A DNA stretch of 64,000 nt from Ruegeria pomeroyi (GCF_021405525.1 NZ_JAGQAG010000001.1:1240001-1304000); one strand, 5' to 3'; counted from the stretch's first letter, positions 43,554 through 52,600 are shown. Numbers and translations are program-made. The notes: generated by a model not told the origin, from the letters alone.

Positions 43554-44201
43554 ATGATCATTTCACCGGGTCGCGGCTATATCTTCGTGCACATCCCCAA
43601 GACGGGCGGCACCTCGCTGGCGCTGGCGCTGGAGGCGCGGGCGATGAAGGATGACATCCTGATCGGCGACACGCCCAAGGCGATCCGCCGGCGCGGTCGT
43701 CTGAAGGGGGTTCGGGCGCGCGGTCGCTTGTGGAAACATTCGACCCTGGCCGATATCGACGGGCTGATCGCGCCTGAGGCGCTGGCCGACCTCTTTGCCT
43801 TCACCCTTGTGCGCAATCCCTGGGACCGGGCTGTCAGCTATTATCACTGGCTGCGGGTGCAGGGCTTTGACCATCCGGCGGTACATCTGGCCCGGCGGGT
43901 GGAGTTCGAGGGTTTTGTCACCGCTCCGCAGACGCTGGCGGCCTTTCGTGCGGCCCCGGCCCCCAGCTATATGCGCCGCGCCGACGGGGTGGAACACTGC
44001 GCCGCCTATATCCGGCTGGAGCATCTGGAGACCGATCTGGCACCGCTGACCGCGCATCTGGGCTTTGCGCTGGACATGCCGCGCGCGAACCGGTCCGAGC
44101 GCGCCGCCGATTATCGCACGTACTACTCGGACCGCGCCGCCGAGGCCTTGGGCGAGGCCTGTGCAAGCGATATCGCTCGGTTTGGTTACCGCTTCGACTA
44201 G
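43554..44201 (+). CDS. Sulfotransferase family 2 protein
   Basis: 215 residues. The PAPS 5'-phosphosulfate loop is FVHIPKTGGTSLAL (residues 11-24) and the 3'-phosphate motif is FTLVRNPWDRAVSYY. No membrane anchor is seen, unlike the Golgi relatives. It should sulfate a cell-surface sugar or similar acceptor. The short spacing to the DMT transporter suggests cotranscription but not a shared pathway. Confidence 0.87.
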   Translation: MIISPGRGYIFVHIPKTGGTSLALALEARAMKDDILIGDTPKAIRRRGRLKGVRARGRLWKHSTLADIDGLIAPEALADLFAFTLVRNPWDRAVSYYHWLRVQGFDHPAVHLARRVEFEGFVTAPQTLAAFRAAPAPSYMRRADGVEHCAAYIRLEHLETDLAPLTAHLGFALDMPRANRSERAADYRTYYSDRAAEALGEACASDIARFGYRFD

Positions 44202-44387
44202 GGGGCTGTTGCGCGCTCGGCGTCAATCCGCCAGACCGCGCGGCATTGTCCGAAATAGCCCGGCCAATGCCACAATTTCTCCCTTGTCGCGGCCTGTTTC
44301 CGGCCCTCGAATCGAGTGTCCTGTCCTCACAACTTGGTTAATCCGGCAAGCCAGGCTCTTGCTGCTGCCACATGAGGGACGGCGCGT

Positions 44388-45107
44388 ATGTTCGGATGGA
44401 AACGAAAAGGAGCGGGGGAGAGTCCCGTCATGGAAGATGCTATGGCGATGCTCGACGGACCGCTGATCACAGGGCAATCGGGGTTCCTGGCGGGAACCTC
44501 GATCGCCTCCAATCTTGGCTGGCAACCCGTGGAAACGCTCAAGGTGGGCGACAAGGTACTGACCTTTGACCATGCCATGCAGACGGTTGCCGATATCCAA
44601 AGGGAGACGGTGACGTTGCCGACCGATCGGCCAACCGCGTTGCACCCGGTTCGGGTGCCCAAAGGGGCGTGCCACAACCGACAAGATTTGTGGCTGATGC
44701 CTGATCAGGGCCTGCTGGTGGAATGCGAGGCGGTGCTGGATATGCTGGGCGATCCCTATGCGGTGGTGCCCGCCCGCCTGCTGCGTGGCTATCGCGGTAT
44801 CGCGGCGGGTCGGCCCAGCGACCGGATAGAGCTGACCACGCTGGCCTTTCGCCAGGACGAAGTGATCTATGTCGAGGGCGGGTTACTTGTCCATTGCCCG
44901 GCACCCCGGCAACTGCTGGACAGCGCTGATATTTCGCACAAAGCGCTATACGAACGGCTTGGTGGCGCGGCGGCGCGGTTCCTGGTCAACTGCCTGATCG
45001 ACGATGATGACGATCGCGCGCTGGGCTGCGAACCTGCTGATCTACCCAACCTGCCGATGCGTCCGCCACGCCCTGGCCGCCCGGTGGCGCCGAACCCGTT
45101 CGGCTGA
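44388..45107 (+). CDS. Hint-domain protein without splicing cysteine
   Basis: 239 residues. The Hint fold (about 32-170) is recognised by FLAGTSIASNLGWQPVETLK followed by VGDKVLTFDHAMQ, a Rhodobacteraceae-wide pattern. The position of the nucleophilic Cys or Ser of inteins and Hedgehog proteins is Phe or Leu here, so self-splicing is not expected. The Pro-rich C-terminus ends RPVAPNPFG. Relatives are often attached to RTX or secreted proteins, but this one lacks calcium-binding repeats and a signal peptide. A strong terminator follows. Confidence 0.85.
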   Translation: MFGWKRKGAGESPVMEDAMAMLDGPLITGQSGFLAGTSIASNLGWQPVETLKVGDKVLTFDHAMQTVADIQRETVTLPTDRPTALHPVRVPKGACHNRQDLWLMPDQGLLVECEAVLDMLGDPYAVVPARLLRGYRGIAAGRPSDRIELTTLAFRQDEVIYVEGGLLVHCPAPRQLLDSADISHKALYERLGGAAARFLVNCLIDDDDDRALGCEPADLPNLPMRPPRPGRPVAPNPFG

Positions 45108-45128
45108 TCAGACCCCCCCTTATGACAA

Positions 45129-45165
45129 ACCGGCGCCTCCGTGAGAGGGCGCCGGTACTCTTTTT
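45129..45165 (+). terminator. Rho-independent terminator after the Hint gene
   Basis: ACCGGCGCC (45129-45137) and GGCGCCGGT (45148-45156) form a perfect 9-bp stem, followed on the + strand by ACTCTTTTT. On the - strand the stem is followed by TTTGTC, so it may also end the fadJ transcript. Confidence 0.85.
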
Positions 45166-45176
45166 CAGGCCGCGTT

Positions 45177-47378
45177 TCAGGCCGCCGATTTCGCCTCGGG
45201 GTCGAAACGTCCATAGAAGCTCTGGCCCTTGTCGGCCATTTCGCGCAGCAGCGGCGGGCAGGCGAAGCGCTCGCCGTATTTCGCCGCCAGCTGGTCGCAG
45301 CGGTCCGCCGCATAGGGGGTGCCGATGATGTCGATCCAGCTGAGCGGGCCGCCCGACCAGGGGGCAAAGCCCCAGGCCAGGATGGCGCCCACGTCGCCTT
45401 CGCGGATGTCTTCCAGCACGCCTTCCTCCAGCGCGCGGACCGCTTCCAGCACCTGTGCGAACATAAGACGTTCCTGCACCTCGATCAGGTCGGGTTGTTC
45501 CTCGGCCAGCGGGTACTTGTCCTGGAGGCCTTTCCAGTAGCCGGTGCGCTTGCCCTTGTCGTCATAGTCGAAGAAGCCCGCATTGGCCTTGCGGCCCATC
45601 CGCCCCAGCTCTTCCATCCAGAAGATCAGGTCATCCGCCGGGCTTTCGGGATAGGCATTGCCCATCGCCGCCTTGGTCGCCCGCGCGATCTTGGCGCCGA
45701 GATCAATCGAGGTCTCGTCGGTCAGCTGGATCGGACCCACCGGGAAGCCCAGCTGCCGCGCCGCATTGTCGATCAGCACCGGCGACACGCCTTCGGTGAT
45801 CATCCGCGCGCCTTCGTTGACATAAGGGATGATGCAGCGGTTGCAGTAGAAGAAGCGCGCATCATTGACCACGATCGGGGTCTTGCGGATCTGGCGCACG
45901 TAATCCAGCGCCTTGGCCACCGCGCGCGGTCCGGTTTCCCTGCCCTTGATGATCTCGACCAGCAGCATCTTTTCGACCGGCGAGAAGAAGTGGATGCCGA
46001 TGAACTGCTCGGGCCGCACGCTTGCCTTGGCCAGGCCAGTGATCGGCAGGGTCGAGGTGTTGGAGGCAAAGATGCAGTCCTCGGGGATGATCGCCTCGAC
46101 CTTTTTGGTCATCTCGGCCTTGACGCCCGGATCCTCGAACACCGCCTCGATGATCAGGTCACAGCCCTTGAGCGCGTCCAGATCCGGGGTGGCGGTGATC
46201 AGGCCCAGCATCGCCTCTTTCTTTTCGGCGGTGACCTTGCCGCGCTTCATCCCCTTGTCGAGGTAAGCTTCGGTATAGGCCTTGCCCTTGTCGGCGGCGG
46301 CCTGGTCACGGTCGATCAGAACGACCTCCATGCCCGCCTGCGCGCTGACCAGCGCGATGCCCGCGCCCATCATACCCGCGCCCAGCACGCCTAGTTTCTT
46401 GACCCGCTGGTCGGGGATGTCCTTGGGCCGCACGGCGCCTTTTTCCAGCGCCTGCTTGTTGATGAAGAGGCTGCGGATCATGGCCGAGGAGGAGGGGTTC
46501 ATCAGTACATGGGTGAACCAGCGCGCCTCGATGCGCAGCGCGGTGTCGAAATCGACCAGAGCGCCCTCGTAGATGGCGCTCAACAGCGCCTTGGGCGCGG
46601 GGAAGGCACCCTGGGTCTTGCCGTTGACCATGGCCGAGGCGCCGACAAAGGTCATGAAACCCGCTGGATGATAGGGGGCGCCGCCGGGCATCTTGTATCC
46701 CTTGGCGTCCCAGGGTTTGACCAGATCGGCATCCTTGGCGTTCAGCACCCATTCCTTGGCCGCGGCGACCGGATCATCCGCCAGGGCATCGACCATCTGC
46801 GCGCCCTTGGCCTTGGCCGGGTCCATCATCTTGCCTTCCAAGAGGACCGGGGCCGCCGCCATGGCGCCCACCATGCGGGAATAGCGGATGGTACCGCCGC
46901 CGCCGGGGAAGATGCCCAGCAGGATCTCGGGCAGGCCGATCTTGGCCTTGGGATTGCTGGTCATCACCCGGTGGTGACAGGCCAGCGCGATCTCGGTGCC
47001 GATCCCGGCGCAGGTGCCGTTGATGGCGCAGGCCACCGGCTTGCCGCCCTTCTTAGTCTTGGGGTCCATGCCCGCCAGTTCCAGCTTGCGCAGGATGCGG
47101 TGGCCGCCCATGACAAAATCGAACAGGCCCTGAGCCGGGTTGTCGCCCGCTTCCTCGCGGATCACCGCCAGCGTGTTCAGGTCCATGCCACCGGCAAAAT
47201 CCGACTTGCCGCTGGTGATGACGATGCCCTTGACCTCGTCATCGGCCAGCGCCTGATCGACCAGGCTGTCAACCAGTTCAAAGGCCTCGCGGGTCATCAC
47301 GTTCATCGACTTGCCCTGAGCATCCCAGGTGATGAAGGCGACGCCGTCGGCGTCCTTGGTCAGTGTAAAATCACTCAT
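45177..47378 (-). CDS. fadJ: Fatty-acid oxidation multifunctional enzyme (enoyl-CoA hydratase/3-hydroxyacyl-CoA dehydrogenase)
   Basis: 733 residues with a crotonase domain (about 1-280; ACAINGTCAGIGTEIALAC and PEILLGIFPGGGGTIRY with the catalytic Glu) and a 3-hydroxyacyl-CoA dehydrogenase (about 310-730; LGVLGAGMMGAGIALVSAQA for NAD and the catalytic His in IGIHFFSPVEKML). It performs the hydratase and dehydrogenase steps of beta-oxidation. ATGAGTGA joins it to the cupin gene upstream. FadB and FadJ cannot be separated by sequence alone. The thiolase lies two genes upstream in the same operon. Confidence 0.93.
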   Translation of the reverse strand: MSDFTLTKDADGVAFITWDAQGKSMNVMTREAFELVDSLVDQALADDEVKGIVITSGKSDFAGGMDLNTLAVIREEAGDNPAQGLFDFVMGGHRILRKLELAGMDPKTKKGGKPVACAINGTCAGIGTEIALACHHRVMTSNPKAKIGLPEILLGIFPGGGGTIRYSRMVGAMAAAPVLLEGKMMDPAKAKGAQMVDALADDPVAAAKEWVLNAKDADLVKPWDAKGYKMPGGAPYHPAGFMTFVGASAMVNGKTQGAFPAPKALLSAIYEGALVDFDTALRIEARWFTHVLMNPSSSAMIRSLFINKQALEKGAVRPKDIPDQRVKKLGVLGAGMMGAGIALVSAQAGMEVVLIDRDQAAADKGKAYTEAYLDKGMKRGKVTAEKKEAMLGLITATPDLDALKGCDLIIEAVFEDPGVKAEMTKKVEAIIPEDCIFASNTSTLPITGLAKASVRPEQFIGIHFFSPVEKMLLVEIIKGRETGPRAVAKALDYVRQIRKTPIVVNDARFFYCNRCIIPYVNEGARMITEGVSPVLIDNAARQLGFPVGPIQLTDETSIDLGAKIARATKAAMGNAYPESPADDLIFWMEELGRMGRKANAGFFDYDDKGKRTGYWKGLQDKYPLAEEQPDLIEVQERLMFAQVLEAVRALEEGVLEDIREGDVGAILAWGFAPWSGGPLSWIDIIGTPYAADRCDQLAAKYGERFACPPLLREMADKGQSFYGRFDPEAKSAA

Positions 47379-47859
47379 TGTCGTCTCCGATCTGGTCAGC
47401 CGTCAGCGGGCTGCCATTCTTGCGGGTGAAAGCGAAGCCCGAGGCATCCTGTTTCACCATCATGTCCATATCGCTGTAATAAGCGGTCTCGGTCGGGGTC
47501 CGCGTGCCCACCACCAGGAAGGTGGCGGGCGCATCGGTGCGATTGACGAACTGGTGCCCGTTCGGGTCGCCAGCGGGAAAGGTGGCGCAGTCGCCCGGAA
47601 CCATCGGATGCTCGCCCTGGTCGTCGATCAGAACCAGCGCACCCTCGGTCACCATGACGAACTCGTCCTGCTCCATGTGGTAATGGCGCAGCGACGACAT
47701 CGCTCCGGGTTCCAGCCGCACGAGGTTGACACCGAACTGGCTCAGCCCGCCGGCATCGCCCAGGCGCAGGCTGGATCGGCCATCCATGGCCGCGTTCAGC
47801 CGACCCGGATAGACCGAGCCGATACGCCGTTCGATACTGTCGAGGTCCAGTTTCGGCAT
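47371..47859 (-). CDS. Cupin protein inside the beta-oxidation operon
   Basis: 162 residues. Cupin motif 1 is RHYHMEQDEFVMVTEGALVL (His, His, Glu) and motif 2 is GDPNGHQFVNRTD (His), so a metal site is likely. Its start overlaps the thiolase stop (TGATG), and its stop overlaps the fadJ start. This exact placement between thiolase and FadJ suggests a role tied to acyl-CoA metabolism, possibly as a regulator or detoxifying enzyme, but no direct evidence exists. Confidence 0.85.
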   Translation of the reverse strand: MPKLDLDSIERRIGSVYPGRLNAAMDGRSSLRLGDAGGLSQFGVNLVRLEPGAMSSLRHYHMEQDEFVMVTEGALVLIDDQGEHPMVPGDCATFPAGDPNGHQFVNRTDAPATFLVVGTRTPTETAYYSDMDMMVKQDASGFAFTRKNGSPLTADQIGDDNE

Positions 47860-49070
47860 CACACGCGCTCGATGATCGTGGCCGCGCCCATGCCGGACGC
47901 GATGCAGAGCGTTGCAAGACCGGTTTCCAGGTCACGACGCTCCAGCTCGTCCAGCAGGGTGCCGATGATGATCGCGCCGGTGGCGCCCAGCGGGTGACCC
48001 ATGGCAATCGAGCCGCCGTTGACGTTGACCAGCGCCGGGTCGACATCAAAGGCCTGCTGGAAGCGCAGGACGACCGATGCAAAGGCCTCGTTCACCTCAA
48101 ACAGGTCGAGATCGCCGATCTTCATGCCGTTATCGGCCAGGATCTTTTCGGTCACCGGCACCGGGCCGGTCAGCATGATGGTCGGATCGGTGCCGATCTT
48201 GGCGGTGGCCTTGATGCGCGCGCGCGGCTTCAGCCCGTATTTCTCGCCGAATTCCTTGTTGCCGATCAGCACGCCGGCGGCGCCGTCCACGATGCCCGAG
48301 GAGTTGCCCGCATGGTGGATATGGTTGATCCGCTCCAGATGCGGATATTTCAGCATCGCGATCTTGTCGAAGCCGGGCATCTGCTCGCCCATCATCTGGA
48401 AGGCGGGGTTGAGGCCGCCCAGCGACTGCATGTCGGTGCCCGGACGCATGTATTCGTCATGATCCAGGATGGTCAGCCCGTTCTGGTCGCGCACCGGGAT
48501 CACCGATTTGGCAAAGCGGCCCTCGTCCCAGGCCTCCTTGGCGCGGCGCTGGCTCTCCATCGCCAGCGCGTCGGCCTGGTCGCGGGTAAAGCCGTATTCG
48601 GTGGCGATGATGTCGGCCGAGATGCCCTGCGGTACGAAATAGGTCTCCATCGCGATGCTGGGATCGACGGCGATGGCGGCGCCGTCGCTGCCCATGGCCA
48701 CGCGGCCCATCATCTCGACCCCGCCGGCGATATAGGCATCGCCCGCGCCGCCACGCACCTGGTTGGCGGCCAGGTTCACCGCCTCCATGCCGCTGGCACA
48801 GAACCGGTTGATGGCAAGCCCCGGGATCGACTGGTCGAGGTCCGAGGCCAGCACCGCGGTCCGCGCCAGGCAGCCGCCCTGTTCCATCACCTGGGTGACG
48901 TTACCCCAGATCACGTCCTCGACCGCGTGGCCTTCGAGATTGTTGCGCTCTTTCAGCGCGTTCAGCGTCAGCGCGCTGAGGCGCACCGAGGTCACCTCGT
49001 GCAGGCTGCCGTCCTTGCGGCCCTTGCCACGCGGTGTGCGCACGGCGTCATAGATATAAGCTTCGGTCAT
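47859..49070 (-). CDS. fadA: Acetyl-CoA C-acyltransferase (3-ketoacyl-CoA thiolase)
   Basis: 403 residues. The acyl-enzyme Cys is in INRFCASGMEAVNLAANQ (near residue 89), the catalytic His in IAMGHPLGATGA and the second Cys in LCIASGMGAATI. It performs the last step of beta-oxidation, releasing acetyl-CoA. A GST-family gene ends 10 bp upstream, and the cupin gene overlaps its stop. Confidence 0.94.
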   Translation of the reverse strand: MTEAYIYDAVRTPRGKGRKDGSLHEVTSVRLSALTLNALKERNNLEGHAVEDVIWGNVTQVMEQGGCLARTAVLASDLDQSIPGLAINRFCASGMEAVNLAANQVRGGAGDAYIAGGVEMMGRVAMGSDGAAIAVDPSIAMETYFVPQGISADIIATEYGFTRDQADALAMESQRRAKEAWDEGRFAKSVIPVRDQNGLTILDHDEYMRPGTDMQSLGGLNPAFQMMGEQMPGFDKIAMLKYPHLERINHIHHAGNSSGIVDGAAGVLIGNKEFGEKYGLKPRARIKATAKIGTDPTIMLTGPVPVTEKILADNGMKIGDLDLFEVNEAFASVVLRFQQAFDVDPALVNVNGGSIAMGHPLGATGAIIIGTLLDELERRDLETGLATLCIASGMGAATIIERV

Positions 49071-49080
49071 CTTGGTCTCC

Positions 49081-49719
49081 TCAAGCGCGATCCGACGGAT
49101 TGCCGGGCATCAGGTCATAGGGGTGTTTCCAGCCGGGCAGGGCGGCGATGCGGTCCAGCCAGGCGTCGATATGGGGCCAGTCGGCGCGGTCAAAGCCGAA
49201 AGGCTCGGGGTAAAAGAGGTAGCCGCAGCAGCTGAGATCGGCATTGGTCACGCTGTCCCCAACGATCCAGTCGCGGCCCTCGAGATGGGCGTTCAGCGTG
49301 GCATAGGCAGCCTTGAGCCGACCCTGGTTGAAGGCGATCACCTCTTGCGGACGCTTGTCCTCGGGCACGAAGTTCATCAGGAACCGGGTCAGGCCGGCCA
49401 TCGAGCTGAGCTTGTGGTTGTCCCACAGCACCCAGCGGAATATCTCGTAATTCTCTTCACGGGTCTTGCCTCCGAACTTGCCGGACGCCTCGGTCACATA
49501 GGCCTGGATCGCGCCGGATTGCCCGGTCTTGAAATCGCCATCGACCAGCACCGGCGCCTCGCCCAGCGCATTGATATTGGCGCGGAATTCGGGCGTTCGG
49601 GTCTCGCCGCCGAAGAAGTCGACAAAGACCGGCTCCCAGTCGAGGCCAGAGAGTTGCAGCGCCAGCGCCGCCTTGTAGGAATTTCCGCTTTCTCCGAAGC
49701 AGTAGAGTTTGATCGTCAT
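49081..49719 (-). CDS. Glutathione S-transferase family protein
   Basis: 212 residues. The thioredoxin-like N-domain starts MTIKLYCFGESGNSYKAALA, with the Ser-containing active loop (GNSYK); GAIQAYV marks the end of the G-site domain. The C-domain is helical. GGGAGGC before 49719 fixes the start. It lies immediately upstream of thiolase, so conjugation of a reactive acyl or aldehyde product is possible, but the substrate is unknown. Confidence 0.88.
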   Translation of the reverse strand: MTIKLYCFGESGNSYKAALALQLSGLDWEPVFVDFFGGETRTPEFRANINALGEAPVLVDGDFKTGQSGAIQAYVTEASGKFGGKTREENYEIFRWVLWDNHKLSSMAGLTRFLMNFVPEDKRPQEVIAFNQGRLKAAYATLNAHLEGRDWIVGDSVTNADLSCCGYLFYPEPFGFDRADWPHIDAWLDRIAALPGWKHPYDLMPGNPSDRA

Positions 49720-49745
49720 CGTCGCCTCCCTTGGCCAATGTCGCG

Positions 49746-49798
49746 GCGGGGGTTTCACACCCCCGCACCCCCGTGGAGTATTTCCGGCGAAATGAAGC
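49746..49798 (-). repeat. Dispersed repeat copy 8 (arm A with hairpin)
   Basis: Hairpin GCGGGGGT-TTCAC-ACCCCCGC (49746-49766) and arm A GTGGAGTATTTCCGGCGAAA then TGAAGC (49773-49798). It lies inside the beta-oxidation operon, upstream of the GST gene. Confidence 0.75.
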
Positions 49799-49950
49799 AG
49801 GGGCCTCTTTACCGGGCATTAAGGTTAATCTGGTCTGTTTTCGGCTGCGGTACAGGCTGGAGAGCCGATGACCGCGCGGAGTGAAGCCCCGCCGTCCCGC
49901 CTGCGTTCCGCCTGGCGGTCGGGCCGGAGGGCGGGGTGGACACGCATGGT

Positions 49951-49984
49951 CTTCATTCCGCTGCAAATACTCTCGCCGAAGGCG
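49951..49984 (+). repeat. Dispersed repeat copy 9 (arm A, opposite orientation)
   Basis: CTTCATTCCGCTGCAAATAC then TCTCGCCGAAGGCG (49951-49984). Copies 8 and 9 are inverted relative to each other and bracket about 150 bp without a gene (49799-49950), in which I see no further structure. It ends four bases from the stop of the small RHH-like gene. Confidence 0.75.
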
Positions 49985-49988
49985 TCTT

Positions 49989-50201
49989 TTACCGCTTGCG
50001 GTCGTCGAGCTCGGCGTTGAACAGGCGCAGCCGGTGGATCAGGTTCTCCTCGTTGATCACGCTGTTGAAATTCTCGAACAGGAAGGACAATGCCTCGCCT
50101 TCGTCCAGCCCGGCCTCGCGCGAGAAGCTCTTGAGCCTGCGATAGCCGTCCTCGGTCATCGCAACCGGGAAGCGGCGGGTCAGGCGGAAACGTTTCGGCA
50201 T
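49989..50201 (-). CDS. Small ribbon-helix-helix-like protein
   Basis: 70 residues. MPKRFRLTRRFPVAMTEDGY followed by RRLKSFSREAGLDEGEALSF gives one beta-strand and two helices, as in CopG/Arc (RHH) DNA-binding proteins. A charged helical tail follows (INEENLIHRLRLFNAELDDR). AGGAGAG before 50201 supports expression. It is 52 bp downstream of the acyl-CoA dehydrogenase gene and reads with the same operon. DNA binding is inferred from fold pattern only. Confidence 0.7.
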   Translation of the reverse strand: MPKRFRLTRRFPVAMTEDGYRRLKSFSREAGLDEGEALSFLFENFNSVINEENLIHRLRLFNAELDDRKR

Positions 50202-50253
50202 CGGGCTCTCCTGTCGGGCTGGGGTGGGTGGGCATCTCTGCCCACCCGGCAGC

Positions 50254-52035
50254 TTAGAAGTTCGCCGCGTCCAGGGCCATGACCGTTTCGGCGCCGGTCT
50301 GGATGCGGGCCAGGTGCATGGCGGTGGCGGGCAGGCGGCGGGCCATGTAGTAGCGCCCGGTCGCGATCTTCGTCTCATAGAACGCGGTATCCGAGGCGCC
50401 GCCAGCCAGCGCGGCGCGGGCGGCCTTGGCCATCTGCGCCCACATCAGGCCCAGGCAGACATGGCCGAACATGTGCATGAAGTCATAGGAACCCGACAGC
50501 GCGTTGTTGGGGTTCTTCATGCCGTTCTGCATGAAATACATGCCCGCCGCCTGAAGATCCTTGGACGCCGCTTTCAGCGGTTCGATGAACCCCTTGTCAT
50601 AGGCTTCGTCCTCGCCTGCATTGTCCTTGCAGAAGGTCTTGACCAGTTCGAAGAAGGCCATCACGTGCTTGCCGCCGTCCTGGGCGAGCTTGCGGCCCAC
50701 CAGGTCCAGCGCCTGCACGCCGTTGGCGCCTTCGTAGATCATCGCGATACGGGCGTCGCGGGTATATTGCGACATGCCCCATTCCTCGATGTAGCCATGG
50801 CCGCCATAGACCTGCTGCGCCTGCACGGTCATGTCATAGCCCTGATCGGTCAGGAAGCCCTTGATCACCGGTGTCAGCAGCGACACCAGCCCATCGGCAT
50901 CCTTGTCGCCTGCGCGATGGGCCGCGTCGATCATGGTGGCGCCCCACAGGATGAAGGCGCGGGCGCCCTCGGTAAAGCTCTTCTGATCCATCAGGTTGCG
51001 ACGGATGTCGGGGTGCACGATCAGCGGATCGGCCGGGCCGTCGGGGTTCTTGGCCCCGGTCACGTCGCGGCCCTGAAGCCGGTCCTTGGCGTATTCCAGC
51101 GCGTTCTGGTACGCGGCATCGGCCTGGGCCAGGCCCTGCATGCCGACGCCCAGCCGCGCCTCGTTCATCATGGTGAACATGGCGCGCATGCCCTTGTGTT
51201 CCTCGCCCAGCAGATAGCCGGTGGCGCCGTCATAGTTCATCACGCAGGTCGAGTTGCCGTGGATGCCCATCTTTTCCTCGATCTTGCCGACCGAGACGGC
51301 ATTGCGCGCGCCCAGGCTGCCATCCTCGTTCACCATGAACTTCGGGACAATGAACAGCGACACGCCCTTGATGCCCTCGGGACCGCCCACGATCTTGGCC
51401 AGCACCAGGTGCACGATGTTGTCGGCCATATCGTGATCGCCCGACGAGATGAAGATCTTCTGTCCGGTGATCTTGTAGGAACCGTCCGCCTGCGGTTCGG
51501 CCTTGGTGCGCATCAGGCCCAGATCGGTGCCGCAATGGGGCTCGGTCAGGTTCATGGTGCCGGTCCATTCGCAGGATACCATCTTGGGCAGATAGGTATC
51601 CTTCTGCGCGTCCGAGCCATGCGCCAGAATCGCCGAGGCGGCGCCATGGGTCAGGCCCTGATACATGGTGAAGGCCTGGTTCGAGGCCGAGAACATCTCG
51701 CCCACTGCGGTGCCGATCACATAGGGCATGTTCTGGCCGCCATATTGCTCGGGCATGTCCAGCCCGGTCCAACCGCCTTCCTTGACCTGCTCAAAGGCGT
51801 CCTTGAACCCGGTCGGCGTGTAGACCACGCCGTTTTCCAGCCGGCAGCCCTCGGTATCGCCTACCGCGTTCAGCGGGTGCAGCACGTTGGTAGCGATCTT
51901 GCCGGCCTCTTCCAGCACGGCGCCGGTGAAATCGGCGTCCAGTTCGGCATAGCCGGGGGTGTCGGATTGCGAGACCTTGAGAACGTCGTGCAGGATGAAC
52001 TGCGTGTCCTTGGTGGGGGCGGTATAGATGGGCAT
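50254..52035 (-). CDS. Acyl-CoA dehydrogenase, long form (AcdC-terminal extension)
   Basis: 593 residues, longer than the usual 380-400 because of an extra C-terminal domain (about 460-590), as in FadE5/DmdC-like enzymes. Motifs: [20 protein letters not shown] for FAD and substrate, [14 protein letters not shown], and the catalytic Glu in [20 protein letters not shown]. It oxidises acyl-CoA to enoyl-CoA. In roseobacters the same subgroup includes methylmercaptopropionyl-CoA dehydrogenase (DmdC); the operon with thiolase and FadJ argues for general fatty acids, but DmdC-like activity is not excluded. Confidence 0.9.
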   Translation of the reverse strand: MPIYTAPTKDTQFILHDVLKVSQSDTPGYAELDADFTGAVLEEAGKIATNVLHPLNAVGDTEGCRLENGVVYTPTGFKDAFEQVKEGGWTGLDMPEQYGGQNMPYVIGTAVGEMFSASNQAFTMYQGLTHGAASAILAHGSDAQKDTYLPKMVSCEWTGTMNLTEPHCGTDLGLMRTKAEPQADGSYKITGQKIFISSGDHDMADNIVHLVLAKIVGGPEGIKGVSLFIVPKFMVNEDGSLGARNAVSVGKIEEKMGIHGNSTCVMNYDGATGYLLGEEHKGMRAMFTMMNEARLGVGMQGLAQADAAYQNALEYAKDRLQGRDVTGAKNPDGPADPLIVHPDIRRNLMDQKSFTEGARAFILWGATMIDAAHRAGDKDADGLVSLLTPVIKGFLTDQGYDMTVQAQQVYGGHGYIEEWGMSQYTRDARIAMIYEGANGVQALDLVGRKLAQDGGKHVMAFFELVKTFCKDNAGEDEAYDKGFIEPLKAASKDLQAAGMYFMQNGMKNPNNALSGSYDFMHMFGHVCLGLMWAQMAKAARAALAGGASDTAFYETKIATGRYYMARRLPATAMHLARIQTGAETVMALDAANF

Positions 52036-52079
52036 GGATGGCTCCCTGAAGTCGTGGGTCTGGTGTCGGATCAGGCGGC

Positions 52080-52481
52080 TTATTCGGCCGCCTTATTGGT
52101 GTCTTTCATCGAGGCAAGCACCTTCTCGCCCCAGCGCAGCTGTTCGCGCAGGTCGTCGATGGCCTGGGTCAGCTCGTCGCGCTGCGCTTCCATATCGGCA
52201 AGTCGCTCGTGGGCGATCTCGTAGGTGCGGTTCAGCTGCATGTGCTGCTGGTCGCCCACGTGATAGAGGTCCAGCAGCTGGCGGATCTGCTCCAGGCTGA
52301 AGCCGAACCGTTTGCCACGCAGGATCAGCTTGAGCCGGGCGCGGTCGCGTTTGGTGAACAGGCGCTTCTGACCTTCCCGGACCGGGAACAGAAGCTCCTT
52401 GGATTCGTAGAACCGCAACGTGCGCGGCGTCACGTCATAGGCGTCGCACATTTCGCGGATGGTCATCAGGTCTTCGGTCAT
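52080..52481 (-). CDS. MerR family regulator of the beta-oxidation operon
   Basis: 133 residues. The MerR winged HTH is [20 protein letters not shown] then [13 protein letters not shown], followed by a coiled-coil helix (about 90-125) and no Cys metal site. This size and lack of metal ligands fit the LiuR-like MerR regulators of fatty-acid and branched-chain amino-acid degradation. It is the first gene of the operon, 44 bp before the acyl-CoA dehydrogenase, with ACGT palindromes in its own promoter region, so autoregulation is likely. Confidence 0.88.
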   Translation of the reverse strand: MTEDLMTIREMCDAYDVTPRTLRFYESKELLFPVREGQKRLFTKRDRARLKLILRGKRFGFSLEQIRQLLDLYHVGDQQHMQLNRTYEIAHERLADMEAQRDELTQAIDDLREQLRWGEKVLASMKDTNKAAE

Positions 52482-52551
52482 TCTCTCAATCTCTCGTCGC
52501 TGGCGTCATGGCAGAGAGGTGATCAGCTTGCCCGCCGTTTACAACATTCAG

Positions 52552-52600
52552 TTGACGTTGACGTAAGCTGAACGTCACGTCACTTTTTTGCTGACGTAAG
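52552..52600. promoter_or_regulatory. ACGT-palindrome cluster, candidate MerR (LiuR-like) operator
   Basis: TTGACGT-TG-ACGTAAG (52552-52567) is a near-perfect palindrome of the form TTxACGTnnACGTxAA. It is followed by AACGTCACGTCA (52571-52582) and GCTGACGTAAG (52590-52600). The cluster sits 70 bp upstream of the merR start. The form resembles the published LiuR operator in proteobacteria as I remember it. Confidence 0.55.

Noticed and set aside
50224-52224. A 666-codon reading frame on the + strand opposite the acyl-CoA dehydrogenase
   Set aside because: Shadow frame; the - strand gene has FAD and catalytic-Glu motifs.
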